A stretch of 43,602 nt of DNA from Bacteroidota bacterium (lineage in GTDB: Bacteria > Bacteroidota > Bacteroidia > Bacteroidales > VadinHA17), in assembly GCA_022561875.1 (NCBI GenBank), contig JADFQJ010000021.1, positions 1-43,602 of the forward strand. Reading direction: 5' to 3'. This document shows, in pieces, positions 32,903 through 41,621 of the stretch. The notes under the pieces were generated by a model. It saw nothing but the letters and a program-made list of their open reading frames with translations. It was not told the origin of the DNA and did not search any database. Position numbers and translations under genes: made by a program. The stretch's first letter is position 1. Every line of letters begins with the position of its first letter.

Positions 32903-34717
32903 TCAACCATACAGAGGGCCATAATTTTTACATGCCCTGAAATCAGCCCCTTCAGGATTTTTTGTACCGAACATACTCCAGGCAGCCGGTCGGAATATGC
33001 GATTTGCCGGAACATTATGCATGTTGACAGGTATCCTGAGCATAGAAGCGAGTGTAATAAGCTTATCACCAATATGACCATAGCTGACAGCACCATGATT
33101 TGCACCCCAGTTTGCCATAACCGAATAAACATCAGAAAAGGCACCTTCACCTGTCAATTCAGGCACAAACCATGTTGTTGGCCAGGTAGGATTTGTACGC
33201 TCGTCCAGTATCCGGTGAACCTCCAGGTCTAATATAACTGTATATCCTTCAGCTATTTGCAATACAGGACCTATTCCTTTGACAATATTTACCCTGCACA
33301 TTGTGACCGGCATTTCAGCTTCGGTATTAAAATTAGAAGAAAATCCACCACCTCTGAAATACCCCTGATCGGCGGGACTCCATACAGTAGAATCCAGGCA
33401 AGCCTGTACATCTTCATCAGTAATATCCCAGAAAGGCTTCATGGCAGGTTTATCCCCATATTTCATCTTTCCGGTGGCATCCAGGGTAGTTGATCCCGAG
33501 TTGATCAAATGTATTATCCCACCAGATGCTTTTCCGGTCAGCTCTTTACCTGTAACACGTTTAACTGCAGCGGGGCTCCAACAGGTTCTTACATCAGAGA
33601 AAATCTGGGCTGTATCTGTCAGAAGGTTTCCAAAAGCCATAGATACCCCGTTAAGAGTATCATTTTCGGTAGCTACAAGGAAAGGTTGCCTGATACCGTT
33701 CCAATCGAAGGAAGAATTAAGGATAGCCTCCATAAAGTCGCCATTAGGGAAATGGTCTGTCCACTGGCGTTGTCCCTGGAAACCGGAGATCAAAGCATTG
33801 AATCCGGCAGCTTCTTCACCAAAACCAAAATCTGCAAGTTTTGGATTTCCTATCATCAGATCGCGTGTAATCATAGTCATTTTCACAACGGTCTCCCACT
33901 CGTATTCTTTCCTTTCACGTGTAACCTGATTCTCAGGCGAATTCAGATCATCTCCCTCTTTGCAATATTTTTTCACCCAACTAACAGCCTGTTTATATTC
34001 TTCTTCATCATATATCTTCCTTTCGATACGCCGTGTAAATTCACTCATATCTACCGATTCGGTTCTCATACCCAGGTAGTCGGCAAAAAATGCATGGTCG
34101 ATAGCAGACCCGGCGATCCCCATTGATACAGACCCCATAGAGAGATACGATTTATTCTTCATTTCAGCAACTGCAAGTCCTGCCTTGGCAAACTTCAGCA
34201 ATTTTTCACCAACATCATCAGGTATTGAATTATCATCACTATCCTGAACATCGCGCCCATAGATCCCGAATGCAGGCAAGCCTTTCTGTGCATAGCCGGC
34301 AAGTGCAGCAGCAAGATAAACTGCTCCCGGACGTTCTGTTCCGTTAAAACCCCATACGGCTTTAGGTATCAGGGGGTCGCTATCCATCACCTCAGTACCG
34401 TAACACCAGCATGGAGTAACTGTAAGAGAAACACCTACTCCTTCGCGTGCAAATTTTTCAGCACATTGAGCTGCTTCAGCAACTCTTCCGATAGTTGTAT
34501 CTGCTATAACACATTCAACCGGTAAACCATTCGGATGTCTGATATTATCAGTTAAGAATCCGGCTACCGATTTAGCCATATTCATTGTTTGATTCTCAAG
34601 TGACTCTCTTACTCCCTGCCTCCTTCCATCTATAACAGGTCTTATCCCTATAGCAGGAAGTCTGCCAACCAGTCTTTGAACAGGTGAATTCATTTTGAAC
34701 TTCACTGATGTTCCCAT
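32903..34717 (-). CDS. fucI: L-fucose isomerase FucI
   Basis: A 604-aa isomerase converting L-fucose to L-fuculose. It follows E. coli FucI nearly throughout: [118 protein letters not shown], and the end [12 protein letters not shown]-like [12 protein letters not shown]. The Mn2+ ligands (Glu, Asp, His in these segments) look present. The first 25 residues are longer than E. coli's; Met9 is an alternative start. It leads the fucI-fucK pair, downstream of the GH29 gene. Confidence 0.96.
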   Translation of the reverse strand: MGTSVKFKMNSPVQRLVGRLPAIGIRPVIDGRRQGVRESLENQTMNMAKSVAGFLTDNIRHPNGLPVECVIADTTIGRVAEAAQCAEKFAREGVGVSLTVTPCWCYGTEVMDSDPLIPKAVWGFNGTERPGAVYLAAALAGYAQKGLPAFGIYGRDVQDSDDNSIPDDVGEKLLKFAKAGLAVAEMKNKSYLSMGSVSMGIAGSAIDHAFFADYLGMRTESVDMSEFTRRIERKIYDEEEYKQAVSWVKKYCKEGDDLNSPENQVTRERKEYEWETVVKMTMITRDLMIGNPKLADFGFGEEAAGFNALISGFQGQRQWTDHFPNGDFMEAILNSSFDWNGIRQPFLVATENDTLNGVSMAFGNLLTDTAQIFSDVRTCWSPAAVKRVTGKELTGKASGGIIHLINSGSTTLDATGKMKYGDKPAMKPFWDITDEDVQACLDSTVWSPADQGYFRGGGFSSNFNTEAEMPVTMCRVNIVKGIGPVLQIAEGYTVILDLEVHRILDERTNPTWPTTWFVPELTGEGAFSDVYSVMANWGANHGAVSYGHIGDKLITLASMLRIPVNMHNVPANRIFRPAAWSMFGTKNPEGADFRACKNYGPLYG

Positions 34718-34781
34718 AATATTTTTAGCGTTTTTGGAATGTTAATACTTCTGAAAAAAATAAGGTTCTTCAGGATAATAC

Positions 34782-34816
34782 GGAATTCTATTGGAATAAT
34801 GGAATGCTGGAATATA
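34782..34816 (-). repeat. Octad repeat GGAATNNT
   Basis: GGAATTCT, then GGAATAAT, GGAATGCT, GGAATATA with an 8-nt period. In gene sense (ATTCCNNN) it lies 65 nt upstream of fucI and is complementary to the octads at 34947-34986. Confidence 0.75.
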
Positions 34817-34946
34817 TAATGAAATTGCATCCTGCCAAACCCTCAATTCTTTGAAACCCCTATTTTTTTTTCCTTTCTTCCCCTGTAGAAATAGATCCTG
34901 CGTCGCATTTCACCCCGACACGGTCATTCTTCCCTGCGGGGCAGGC

Positions 34947-34986
34947 ATTATTCCACTATTCCATCTTTCCATTCTTCCATCCTTCT
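34947..34986 (-). repeat. Octad array spanning GH29 stop
   Basis: ATTATTCC, ACTATTCC, ATCTTTCC, ATTCTTCC, ATCCTTCT: five octads in register. The GH29 stop codon (34956-34958) and its last codons lie inside the array, so the repeat encodes the protein's final residues (GWKNGKME). Confidence 0.82.
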
Positions 34987-36338
34987 ATCCTGAATACCCA
35001 GGCATATTTACAGGGACGATTTTCCTGTTCCTGAAGCTCTACCGGCAAACGAATAACAAAATTGTCATCACTGTCTGTTTCCCATTTAAGAGGTATTTCA
35101 TATCCGAGAAGTATCACATCTGTGCCTTCATCAGCTTTAACACTTTCCAGCTTCAGAGTTTCGCCAGGCCATTCCAGGGCTACAGCGTAAATGAATTCCT
35201 CACTCTTACTTTTTATGAACCGGATATTCTCACCTTCTTTATAGAATTCGAATGGAATTGTATTATATATCACTTCAGAATTCACATTCATCCAATCGCC
35301 CATCTCAGAGAGGCGTTCAACACTCGGACCAGGGATCATCCCTTCAGAGGTAGGACCCACATTTAAAAGGTAATTACCTCCTTTTGCAGCAATATCCACC
35401 AGGTTATGTATCAGCATTTTGGATGATTTCCAGTTGTGATCATGTTTTTTAAAACCCCAGGTATCGTTCATGGTCATGCATGATTCCCAGTCCAGATCAG
35501 ATTTTCCTTCGAGGATCGACTGTTCAGGTGTTCCAAAGTCTCCGGCATATTCACTACCTTTGTTCATTCCCTGCATACCCTTTCGTCCTTTGCCAACGCG
35601 GTTGTTTATAATTATATCAGGTTGAAGATTACGGACATAATTATACATATCTTTTCCTTGTTCCTCGGTCCACTCCTCTATCCACTCCCCGTCAAACCAG
35701 AGAACACCAATATCTCCGTAACCTGTAAGTAACTCCTTAAGCTGGGGTTTTAAATAGTTTTCACGGTAATCAGGAAAATTATCTCCTTTGGCATCCGGGT
35801 GGTGCCAATCCATTATTGAATGATAAAAACAAAGTTTTATATCCGCATTTTTACATGCTTTTGATAATTCTTTCAATATATCACGATCGTACGGTGTATA
35901 ATCTATAATGTTATAATCTGTAAGTTCTGTATGCCACAAACAAAATCCATCGTGATGCTTCGAAGTAATGACAATATATTTCATTCCCGCATCTTTTGCA
36001 ATCCTTACCCACTCTTTTGCATCAAACTTAACCGGATTAAACCGCCGGGCAAATTCTTCATATTCCTGTACCGGTATCTGAGCTTTATCCATTATCCACT
36101 CACCGATACCGGCAATTTCTTCACCCTTGTAAACACCGGCAGGCACAGCATAGGCGCCCCAATGAATGAACATCCCGAATCCGGCATCGCGCCACCATTT
36201 CATTCTTTGATCAAATATTTCTCCAGATTCATTCAGATAATCACGTTTTTGTGCCTGGTTGCAGGAAACGAGCATGAATAATAGTAAACATGTTACACCA
36301 GACCGATTTAATTTAAGAAGCTTTTTAATAGTAAACAT
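34956..36338 (-). CDS. GH29 alpha-L-fucosidase, lipoprotein
   Basis: A 460-aa retaining fucosidase that releases L-fucose for FucI and FucK. Signal peptide with lipobox LVSC (Cys26) implies membrane anchoring. Family landmarks: FGMFIHWGAYAVPAG (54-68), SKHHDGFCLWHT (126-137), FYHSIMDWHHP, and VLWFDGEW, where Asp216 is the predicted nucleophile. GH29 acts mostly on alpha-1,3/1,4 and some alpha-1,2 linkages; the linkage is not readable here. The C-terminus is encoded by octad repeats. It is divergent from the GH109 gene. Confidence 0.94.
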   Translation of the reverse strand: MFTIKKLLKLNRSGVTCLLLFMLVSCNQAQKRDYLNESGEIFDQRMKWWRDAGFGMFIHWGAYAVPAGVYKGEEIAGIGEWIMDKAQIPVQEYEEFARRFNPVKFDAKEWVRIAKDAGMKYIVITSKHHDGFCLWHTELTDYNIIDYTPYDRDILKELSKACKNADIKLCFYHSIMDWHHPDAKGDNFPDYRENYLKPQLKELLTGYGDIGVLWFDGEWIEEWTEEQGKDMYNYVRNLQPDIIINNRVGKGRKGMQGMNKGSEYAGDFGTPEQSILEGKSDLDWESCMTMNDTWGFKKHDHNWKSSKMLIHNLVDIAAKGGNYLLNVGPTSEGMIPGPSVERLSEMGDWMNVNSEVIYNTIPFEFYKEGENIRFIKSKSEEFIYAVALEWPGETLKLESVKADEGTDVILLGYEIPLKWETDSDDNFVIRLPVELQEQENRPCKYAWVFRIEGWKNGKME

Positions 36339-36428
36339 AATGTTATAATTTAATGTATCGGAATTTACTCACTTCGTTCATGAGATCGCTACGCTAAGTT
36401 CAAAATTATTCATTGATTAATAAGTATT

Positions 36429-36447
36429 AGGCTGAGGCTGAGGCTTA
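36429..36447. repeat. Left arm of foldback (AGGCTGA repeats)
   Basis: AGGCTGAGGCTGAGGCTTA has a 6-nt period and is an imperfect reverse complement of 36545-36563, giving a 135-bp foldback. A shorter TCAGCCT match also lies at 36478-36484. Confidence 0.7.
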
Positions 36448-36517
36448 TAAGGTTTTTTAACTGCACATATTAACCTTTCAGCCTCCTTTATTTATACATA
36501 TTTTTTTTATTTATGCC

Positions 36518-36564
36518 CTAAACTTCTAAAACCTCTTTCCTCTATTAGTCTTAGCCTCAGCCTT
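36518..36564 (-). repeat. 47-bp dispersed repeat, copy 2
   Basis: Its reverse complement starts AAGGCTGAGGCTAAG and contains AAGAGGTTTTAGAA. It matches 2991-3037 at 40 of 47 positions without gaps, 33.5 kb away and in the opposite orientation. Confidence 0.75.
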
Positions 36565-36927
36565 GAAGAAAAATCAAAACTTTCAAGATAATTTCAATTA
36601 TTACATTTTTTAATCACTTTACTAAGATATTTTCTTAAGGTATGATAACAAAAATAGGATTTTTTTATTGGTTCTGCAATTAGTTAAGAAGAGTTCTGTA
36701 ATCCACAGGTATTTTATCTGTGTTTGAGAGATTTCCGTCTTCCCGGTAATAACTACTAATCAAATACCAACTGCCTATCTGCACCTGGTATGGAATCTTA
36801 TCCATCTTACTGATTTAAGGTAGTAATAAATTTTATTATTACATTTGGAAAATCAGGTTGGTTAGTTTAGTTTTATGCTTTTGAATTTTTTTTAAGAACT
36901 TTTAATCGAATTCATAAATAATTTAAT

Positions 36928-38310
36928 ATGACAGCTAGGAAAAAATTGGGGAAAAGTAATTCAGGAATAGGGAGGAGGGATTTTGTTAAGGCAACAGCTC
37001 TTTCCGGTTTAGGAATATCTCTGGCTCCGTATTTATCTTTTGCCTCAAGCTCATCTTCCAAAACAGCACGGATAGGATTTATCGGTTTAGGAGGCCGCGG
37101 TCGCAGTCATCTACGGAACATACTTAACCGTGAGGATGTTATTGTCCCGGCTATTTGTGATATTGATCCTGAAGCAAACAACAAGGCACAGGAAATGCTT
37201 GTAAAAGCCGGTCATAAAAAAGCTGTTGTTTATGATAAGAATAAATATTCGTTTGAAAAACTGGTTGAAAGAGATGACCTTGATGGGATAATAATTTCCA
37301 CACCATGGCTCTGGCATACAAGAATGGCTGTTGCATCCATGAAAGCAGGGAAATATGCCGGTGTTGAGGTATCAGCGGCAAATACTTTGCAGGAATGCTG
37401 GGATATTGTAAACACATATGAGGAAACCGGGGTCCCCTGCATGATAATGGAAAATGTTTGTTACCGCCGTGATGTTATGGCAGTATTAAATATGGTAAGG
37501 CAGGGAGTTTTTGGAGAACCTGTTCATGCCCGGTGTGGTTACAGGCATGATCTGCGTGGTGTAAAGTTCAACCCGGGTGTAAATTTCGGAAAAGGTTCAC
37601 ATGGAGAAGCCCGGTGGCGCACGCAGCATTCTGTTAAAAGAAATGGCGATCTCTACCCTACTCACGGAGCGGGACCTGTTGCTACATGGCTGAATATCAA
37701 CAGGGGTAACCGGTTTGTTTCCCTCACTTCAACAGCTACAAAGTCGCGCGGTTTACACGACTATATCGTAAACCACCCTGAAGGAGGAAAAGATCATCCC
37801 AATGCAAAGATCAAATGGGAACTGGGAGATGTGGTAACTACCCTAATAAACACAGCTAATGGAGAAACAATACTTGTAACCCATGACACCAATCTGCCCC
37901 GCCCCTATTCTCTTAACTTTCATCTTCAGGGCGCTAAGGGGCTAACTGATTTCGACTATCACACAAGAAGAATTTACATTGAGGGCAGGAGCAAACTACA
38001 CCGGTGGGATGACATGCAACCCTGGCTGGAAAAATATGACCATCCTCTTTGGAAGCGTTATGGTGAATTTGCAGAAGGATCGGGACACGGAGGAATGGAT
38101 TTCTTTGTCGATAATGCTTTTATTGAATCGGTAAAAAGAAAGGTACAACCGCCGTTAGATGCATATGACGCTGCTGCCTGGAGTGCAATTACTCCACTAT
38201 CCGAAAGATCAATTGCCAGTGGCGGTGAACCACAGGATTTTCCTGACTTTACCCGTGGTCGCTGGATTTCAAATAAACCTATCTTTGCCATGAATGGTGA
38301 CGAATATTAA
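36928..38310 (+). CDS. GH109 alpha-N-acetylgalactosaminidase
   Basis: A 460-aa Gfo/Idh/MocA-fold protein close to the GH109 NAD-dependent alpha-N-acetylgalactosaminidases. A twin-arginine type signal (GRRDFVKATALSGLG, Arg16-Arg17) precedes the Rossmann motif IGFIGLGGRGRSH. Segments shared with GH109 as I recall it are SSPWEWH-like STPWLWHTRMAVASMKAGK, ENVCYRRDVMAVLNMVR, YPTHGAGPVATW, NRGNRF, THDTNLPRPYS, GHGGMDFFVDNAF and ITPLSERSIA. The enzyme removes terminal alpha-GalNAc, as in the blood group A determinant or mucin Tn antigen. The Tat-type signal fits export of a folded protein with bound NAD. Confidence 0.88.
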   Translation: MTARKKLGKSNSGIGRRDFVKATALSGLGISLAPYLSFASSSSSKTARIGFIGLGGRGRSHLRNILNREDVIVPAICDIDPEANNKAQEMLVKAGHKKAVVYDKNKYSFEKLVERDDLDGIIISTPWLWHTRMAVASMKAGKYAGVEVSAANTLQECWDIVNTYEETGVPCMIMENVCYRRDVMAVLNMVRQGVFGEPVHARCGYRHDLRGVKFNPGVNFGKGSHGEARWRTQHSVKRNGDLYPTHGAGPVATWLNINRGNRFVSLTSTATKSRGLHDYIVNHPEGGKDHPNAKIKWELGDVVTTLINTANGETILVTHDTNLPRPYSLNFHLQGAKGLTDFDYHTRRIYIEGRSKLHRWDDMQPWLEKYDHPLWKRYGEFAEGSGHGGMDFFVDNAFIESVKRKVQPPLDAYDAAAWSAITPLSERSIASGGEPQDFPDFTRGRWISNKPIFAMNGDEY

Positions 38311-38332
38311 TCCTTTTATTAACCCCCAATCG

Positions 38333-38351
38333 CCCGGATTTCCGGGTTTTT
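38333..38351 (+). terminator. Terminator-like hairpin after GH109
   Basis: CCCGG (38333-38337) pairs with CCGGG (38342-38346) around ATTT, followed by TTTTT. It lies 23 nt after the GH109 stop and 15 nt before the symporter start, so it may attenuate transcription within the operon. Confidence 0.72.
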
Positions 38352-38365
38352 ATCATTTATAAATT

Positions 38366-40231
38366 ATGGAATTAGGCAAGCTTGACTGGACTATTGTTAT
38401 AATATTTTTTATTATCGTATTATCCATTGGCTGGATAGCTTCAAGAACGGCAGGGAAAAGCTCACTTGATTTCTTCCTTGGCGGAAGAGGTATGCCCTGG
38501 TGGCTACTTGGAATTTCGATGGTAGCCTGCACTTTCTCTGCCGACACACCGAATCTCGTTACGGGTATGGTAAGAGAAAACGGTGTTGCAAAAAACTGGG
38601 CATGGTGGGCATTCCTGATTACAGGTATGGTAACTGTATTTATCTATGCCAAATTATGGCGCCGATTAAATGTAATTACAGATCTTGGATTTTATGAAAA
38701 ACGATATGGTGGAAAAGCTGCATCATTCCTTAGGGGATTCAGGTCAATCTACCTGGGGTTCTTTTTTAACATACTGATAATGGGGACTGTAACCCTTGCT
38801 GCAATTAAGTTAGGTGCCGTAATGCTTGGTCTTAAACCCTGGGTTACAGTTGTAGGAGCATCAATTGTAGTTGTGCTTTATTCATCACTTGGCGGACTGA
38901 AAGGAGTTATCTGGGCCGACTTTTTCCAATACGGTATCGCTATGTTCGGAGCAGTTTTAGCAGCAGTTGTTGCGGTAAACCAGCCTGAGGTTGGCGGACT
39001 TAAAAATATGTTAAGCCATCCTGCACTCCAGGAAAAACTCAATTTTATTCCTGATTTTTCTGATCCTTCGGTCTATATCCCATTACTGATTATTCCAATT
39101 GCTGTCCAATGGTGGGCAGTGTGGTACCCGGGGGCAGAACCCGGAGGTGGCGGATATATTGCTCAAAGGATGCTTGCTGCCAAAAACGAAAAAAATGCTA
39201 TCGGAGCTACAATGCTCTTTAATTTCGCTCATTATGCCTTAAGACCATGGCCATGGATCATCGTAGCCCTGGCTTCTATCATCATCTATCCCGACCTTGC
39301 TTCAATCAAAGCAGAGTTTCCTGAAATAGCCGATCAATACCTGAAAGATGATATAGCCTATCCGGTAATGCTTTCAAAACTTAGCCCCGGATGGTTAGGC
39401 CTGGTTGTTGCATCGCTTATTGCTGCATATATGTCTACTATCGGAACCCATTTAAACTGGGGAGCATCATATATTGTAAACGACTTCTATAAAAGGTTTG
39501 TAAGACCCGGTGCACCTGAAAAAGAACTTGTGCTTATAGGCAGGATATCAACAGTTTTATTAATGATCCTGGCAGGACTTGTAGCGCTCGTTTTCCTTGA
39601 AGATGCTACCCAGGCATTTAATATTCTGCTATTGTCAGGTGCAGGATCAGGGTTGATATATCTTCTTCGCTGGTTCTGGTGGCGTATAAATGCGTGGACT
39701 GAAATCTTTGCAATGGTTGCTGCTACTACCCTAGCTATTATTTTGGTCTTTTTTACAAATGATCTGCATCTGGCTGAGACATTTGAACATGTTTATCCTC
39801 TTCCTGCCGATTATCATGAAATGGGCGACAAAGCATTATCCGGCACAGTTTTTCCAATTAAGCTTCTTATTGCTCTTATTGGTACTACAATTTCATGGAT
39901 TCTTGGTATGGTTCTTACCAAACCTGAAACAACAGAGACCCTGCGTAATTTCTACCGTCTCACAAGACCGGGTGGACCGGGATGGAAAAGAGTTGTTGAG
40001 AATGCCAGACAAGATGGAGATCCCGTGGATGAACAAGACAAAGGACTAGCCTGGGAAATGCCTGTGCAAATATTAATGGTTTTTGTTGGTATAATAAGTG
40101 TTTATTCTTCCCTTTTCTCTATCGGTAGTTTTGTTTACCAGAAACCAGGTCAGGGAGCAATTCTTGCAATAGTAGCAATTGCAGGTACTGCTTTTCTGTT
40201 TAAATCTTTTAATAAGCTGAGAGCTAATTAA
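38366..40231 (+). CDS. Sodium:solute symporter (SSS family)
   Basis: A 621-aa polytopic membrane protein with at least 13 hydrophobic segments. Family features are SLDFFLGGRGMPWW after the first helix, the TFSADTPN segment in helix 2, VLYSSLGGLKGVIWADFFQY (cf. the SSS signature) and IAAYMSTIGTHLNWGASYIVNDFY around helix 8, which holds typical Na+ site residues. A hydrophilic loop (about 545-580) and a last helix pair follow. It is likely the uptake route for a sugar freed by the enzymes around it, perhaps GalNAc or fucose; the substrate is inferred only from context. Confidence 0.88.
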   Translation: MELGKLDWTIVIIFFIIVLSIGWIASRTAGKSSLDFFLGGRGMPWWLLGISMVACTFSADTPNLVTGMVRENGVAKNWAWWAFLITGMVTVFIYAKLWRRLNVITDLGFYEKRYGGKAASFLRGFRSIYLGFFFNILIMGTVTLAAIKLGAVMLGLKPWVTVVGASIVVVLYSSLGGLKGVIWADFFQYGIAMFGAVLAAVVAVNQPEVGGLKNMLSHPALQEKLNFIPDFSDPSVYIPLLIIPIAVQWWAVWYPGAEPGGGGYIAQRMLAAKNEKNAIGATMLFNFAHYALRPWPWIIVALASIIIYPDLASIKAEFPEIADQYLKDDIAYPVMLSKLSPGWLGLVVASLIAAYMSTIGTHLNWGASYIVNDFYKRFVRPGAPEKELVLIGRISTVLLMILAGLVALVFLEDATQAFNILLLSGAGSGLIYLLRWFWWRINAWTEIFAMVAATTLAIILVFFTNDLHLAETFEHVYPLPADYHEMGDKALSGTVFPIKLLIALIGTTISWILGMVLTKPETTETLRNFYRLTRPGGPGWKRVVENARQDGDPVDEQDKGLAWEMPVQILMVFVGIISVYSSLFSIGSFVYQKPGQGAILAIVAIAGTAFLFKSFNKLRAN

Positions 40232-40279
40232 GACGTGGTGTGTTGCTGCAGTGTAAAGAGCAAATTTGATTGTTAAAGA

Positions 40280-40312
40280 ATTCACCGGTTGACCTTGAGC
40301 CACCCGGTGAAT
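40280..40312 (+). other. Hairpin after symporter gene
   Basis: ATTCACCGG (40280-40288) pairs perfectly with CCGGTGAAT (40304-40312). AAATTT sequences flank both sides and can lengthen the stem. No U-tract follows directly. Confidence 0.65.
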
Positions 40313-40320
40313 AAATTTCA

Positions 40321-40349
40321 ATAAGAAGAAGGGTTTTTCTTATTTTTTT
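40321..40349 (+). terminator. Terminator between symporter and ROK gene
   Basis: ATAAGAA (40321-40327) pairs with TTCTTAT (40337-40343) and is followed by six T's. Together with the adjacent hairpin it suggests that the GH109-symporter transcript ends here. Confidence 0.7.
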
Positions 40350-40388
40350 CTTACCTTTATTCGTTCCGAAAACTGACATTCTTTTTTA

Positions 40389-41618
40389 ATGAAACCATCT
40401 GAATCTACCTTATTTCCCGGAAAGAAGAAAAACATCAAAAATCAGATTTTAAAAAAATACCTTCACGAAAAAAAAATCATTAATATTCTTTATAAAGAAG
40501 GTCCAAAATCCAACAAGCAGCTTAGCAATTACATAAATCTGAGCCCTCCTACCATCACCCGGTTATTAAATAACCTTATCAGTGAAGGGCTTGTAAAAGA
40601 TTTTGGGATGGGAGATTCAGACGGAGGTAGAAAACCTAATATATATGGAATAAATCCTGATTCCAGGTATATACTGGGAATAGATATCGGCAGGAATATC
40701 AGTCGTTTTGCATTGCTTAACTTCCATAATGAATTTGTAACTGAATTGGTATGCCTTCCGGGAAAACTTAAGAACGATCCTGAAACAGTGAACCAGGTAT
40801 ATCACCAATCCCTGAAAATTATTAAAGAAGCGGGAATAGATTATAACAAGATCATGGGTATCGGGATTGTCCTGCCGGGACTGATCAATACAAGTACCGG
40901 AAGGAGCTATAGTTACCTGAACTACAATGATAAACCGGTTTCACAGCTATTTGAAGAAAAGTTTAAACTTCCTGTTTTTACCGAAAATGATTCAAACCTG
41001 ATGGCTCTGGGTGAACATGCTTTCGGTCTTGCTAAAGGAAAAGAAAATGTTTTATGTCTAACTCTGGTGGCTGGTGTTGGAATGGGACTCATCCTGAATG
41101 GAAAATTGTACTCGGGTAAATCAGGATTTGCCGGTGAATTTGGTCATATAATTATAGAAGAGAACGGTTTATTATGCACATGTGGGAAAAAAGGATGCCT
41201 TGAAACCATGGCTTCTGAGGAAGCGCTTGTTCGTATGGTAAAAGAAGGGCTGGAAAAAGGTTGCACATCCATAATAACTGATATTGCTGACTACAAATTA
41301 GCTAATATCACACCCGAAGTTATTCTTAAAGCTGCTGAAAAGGAAGACCATTTTGCTATTGAAATCCTTTCAAAAGTAGGACATTACCTGGGAAAAGGGA
41401 TAGCAATTTTAATCCACATGTATAACCCAGAAATGATTATAATTGGTGGAAAAATGGCAAAAGCAGGTCAATATCTGACTGACTCCATTAAGCAAACACT
41501 TAACACACGGACAATCAGCCTGATCAGGCAAGACACTAAAATTGTAACATCTGAATTAGGTGAAAAAGCAGGTGTTCTGGGAGCTACATCACTGGCAATG
41601 CAAAGAATCCTTCAATAA
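40389..41618 (+). CDS. ROK family transcriptional regulator (NagC-like)
   Basis: A 409-aa regulator. A winged helix at about 25-90 (IINILYKEGPKSNKQLSNYI, LSPPTITRLLNNLISEGLV) is followed by a sugar-kinase-like ROK domain: LGIDIGRNISRFALL, FTENDSNLMALGEHAFG, GEFGHIIIEE and the zinc motif CTCGKKGC. Such proteins repress amino-sugar or sugar genes until a sugar or sugar phosphate binds. It shares an operon with the GH123-type gene (3-nt gap) and is the likely local regulator of GalNAc use. Confidence 0.92.
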   Translation: MKPSESTLFPGKKKNIKNQILKKYLHEKKIINILYKEGPKSNKQLSNYINLSPPTITRLLNNLISEGLVKDFGMGDSDGGRKPNIYGINPDSRYILGIDIGRNISRFALLNFHNEFVTELVCLPGKLKNDPETVNQVYHQSLKIIKEAGIDYNKIMGIGIVLPGLINTSTGRSYSYLNYNDKPVSQLFEEKFKLPVFTENDSNLMALGEHAFGLAKGKENVLCLTLVAGVGMGLILNGKLYSGKSGFAGEFGHIIIEENGLLCTCGKKGCLETMASEEALVRMVKEGLEKGCTSIITDIADYKLANITPEVILKAAEKEDHFAIEILSKVGHYLGKGIAILIHMYNPEMIIIGGKMAKAGQYLTDSIKQTLNTRTISLIRQDTKIVTSELGEKAGVLGATSLAMQRILQ

Positions 41619-41621
41619 ATA

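Larger units (their letters stand above)
36339..36927. other. 589-bp divergent GH29/GH109 spacer
   Basis: AT-rich with no credible gene. It holds the foldback element 36429-36564, which includes copy 2 of the 47-bp repeat. The rest (36565-36927) has poly-T runs and probably the promoter of the GH109 gene, but I cannot fix a -7 box with confidence. Confidence 0.6.

Noticed and set aside
36928-38310. GH109 gene as an ordinary sugar dehydrogenase
   Set aside because: It has the Gfo/Idh/MocA fold, but the YRRD region, the GHGGMD segment and the overall match point to GH109 glycosidases; a residual doubt is kept in the confidence.
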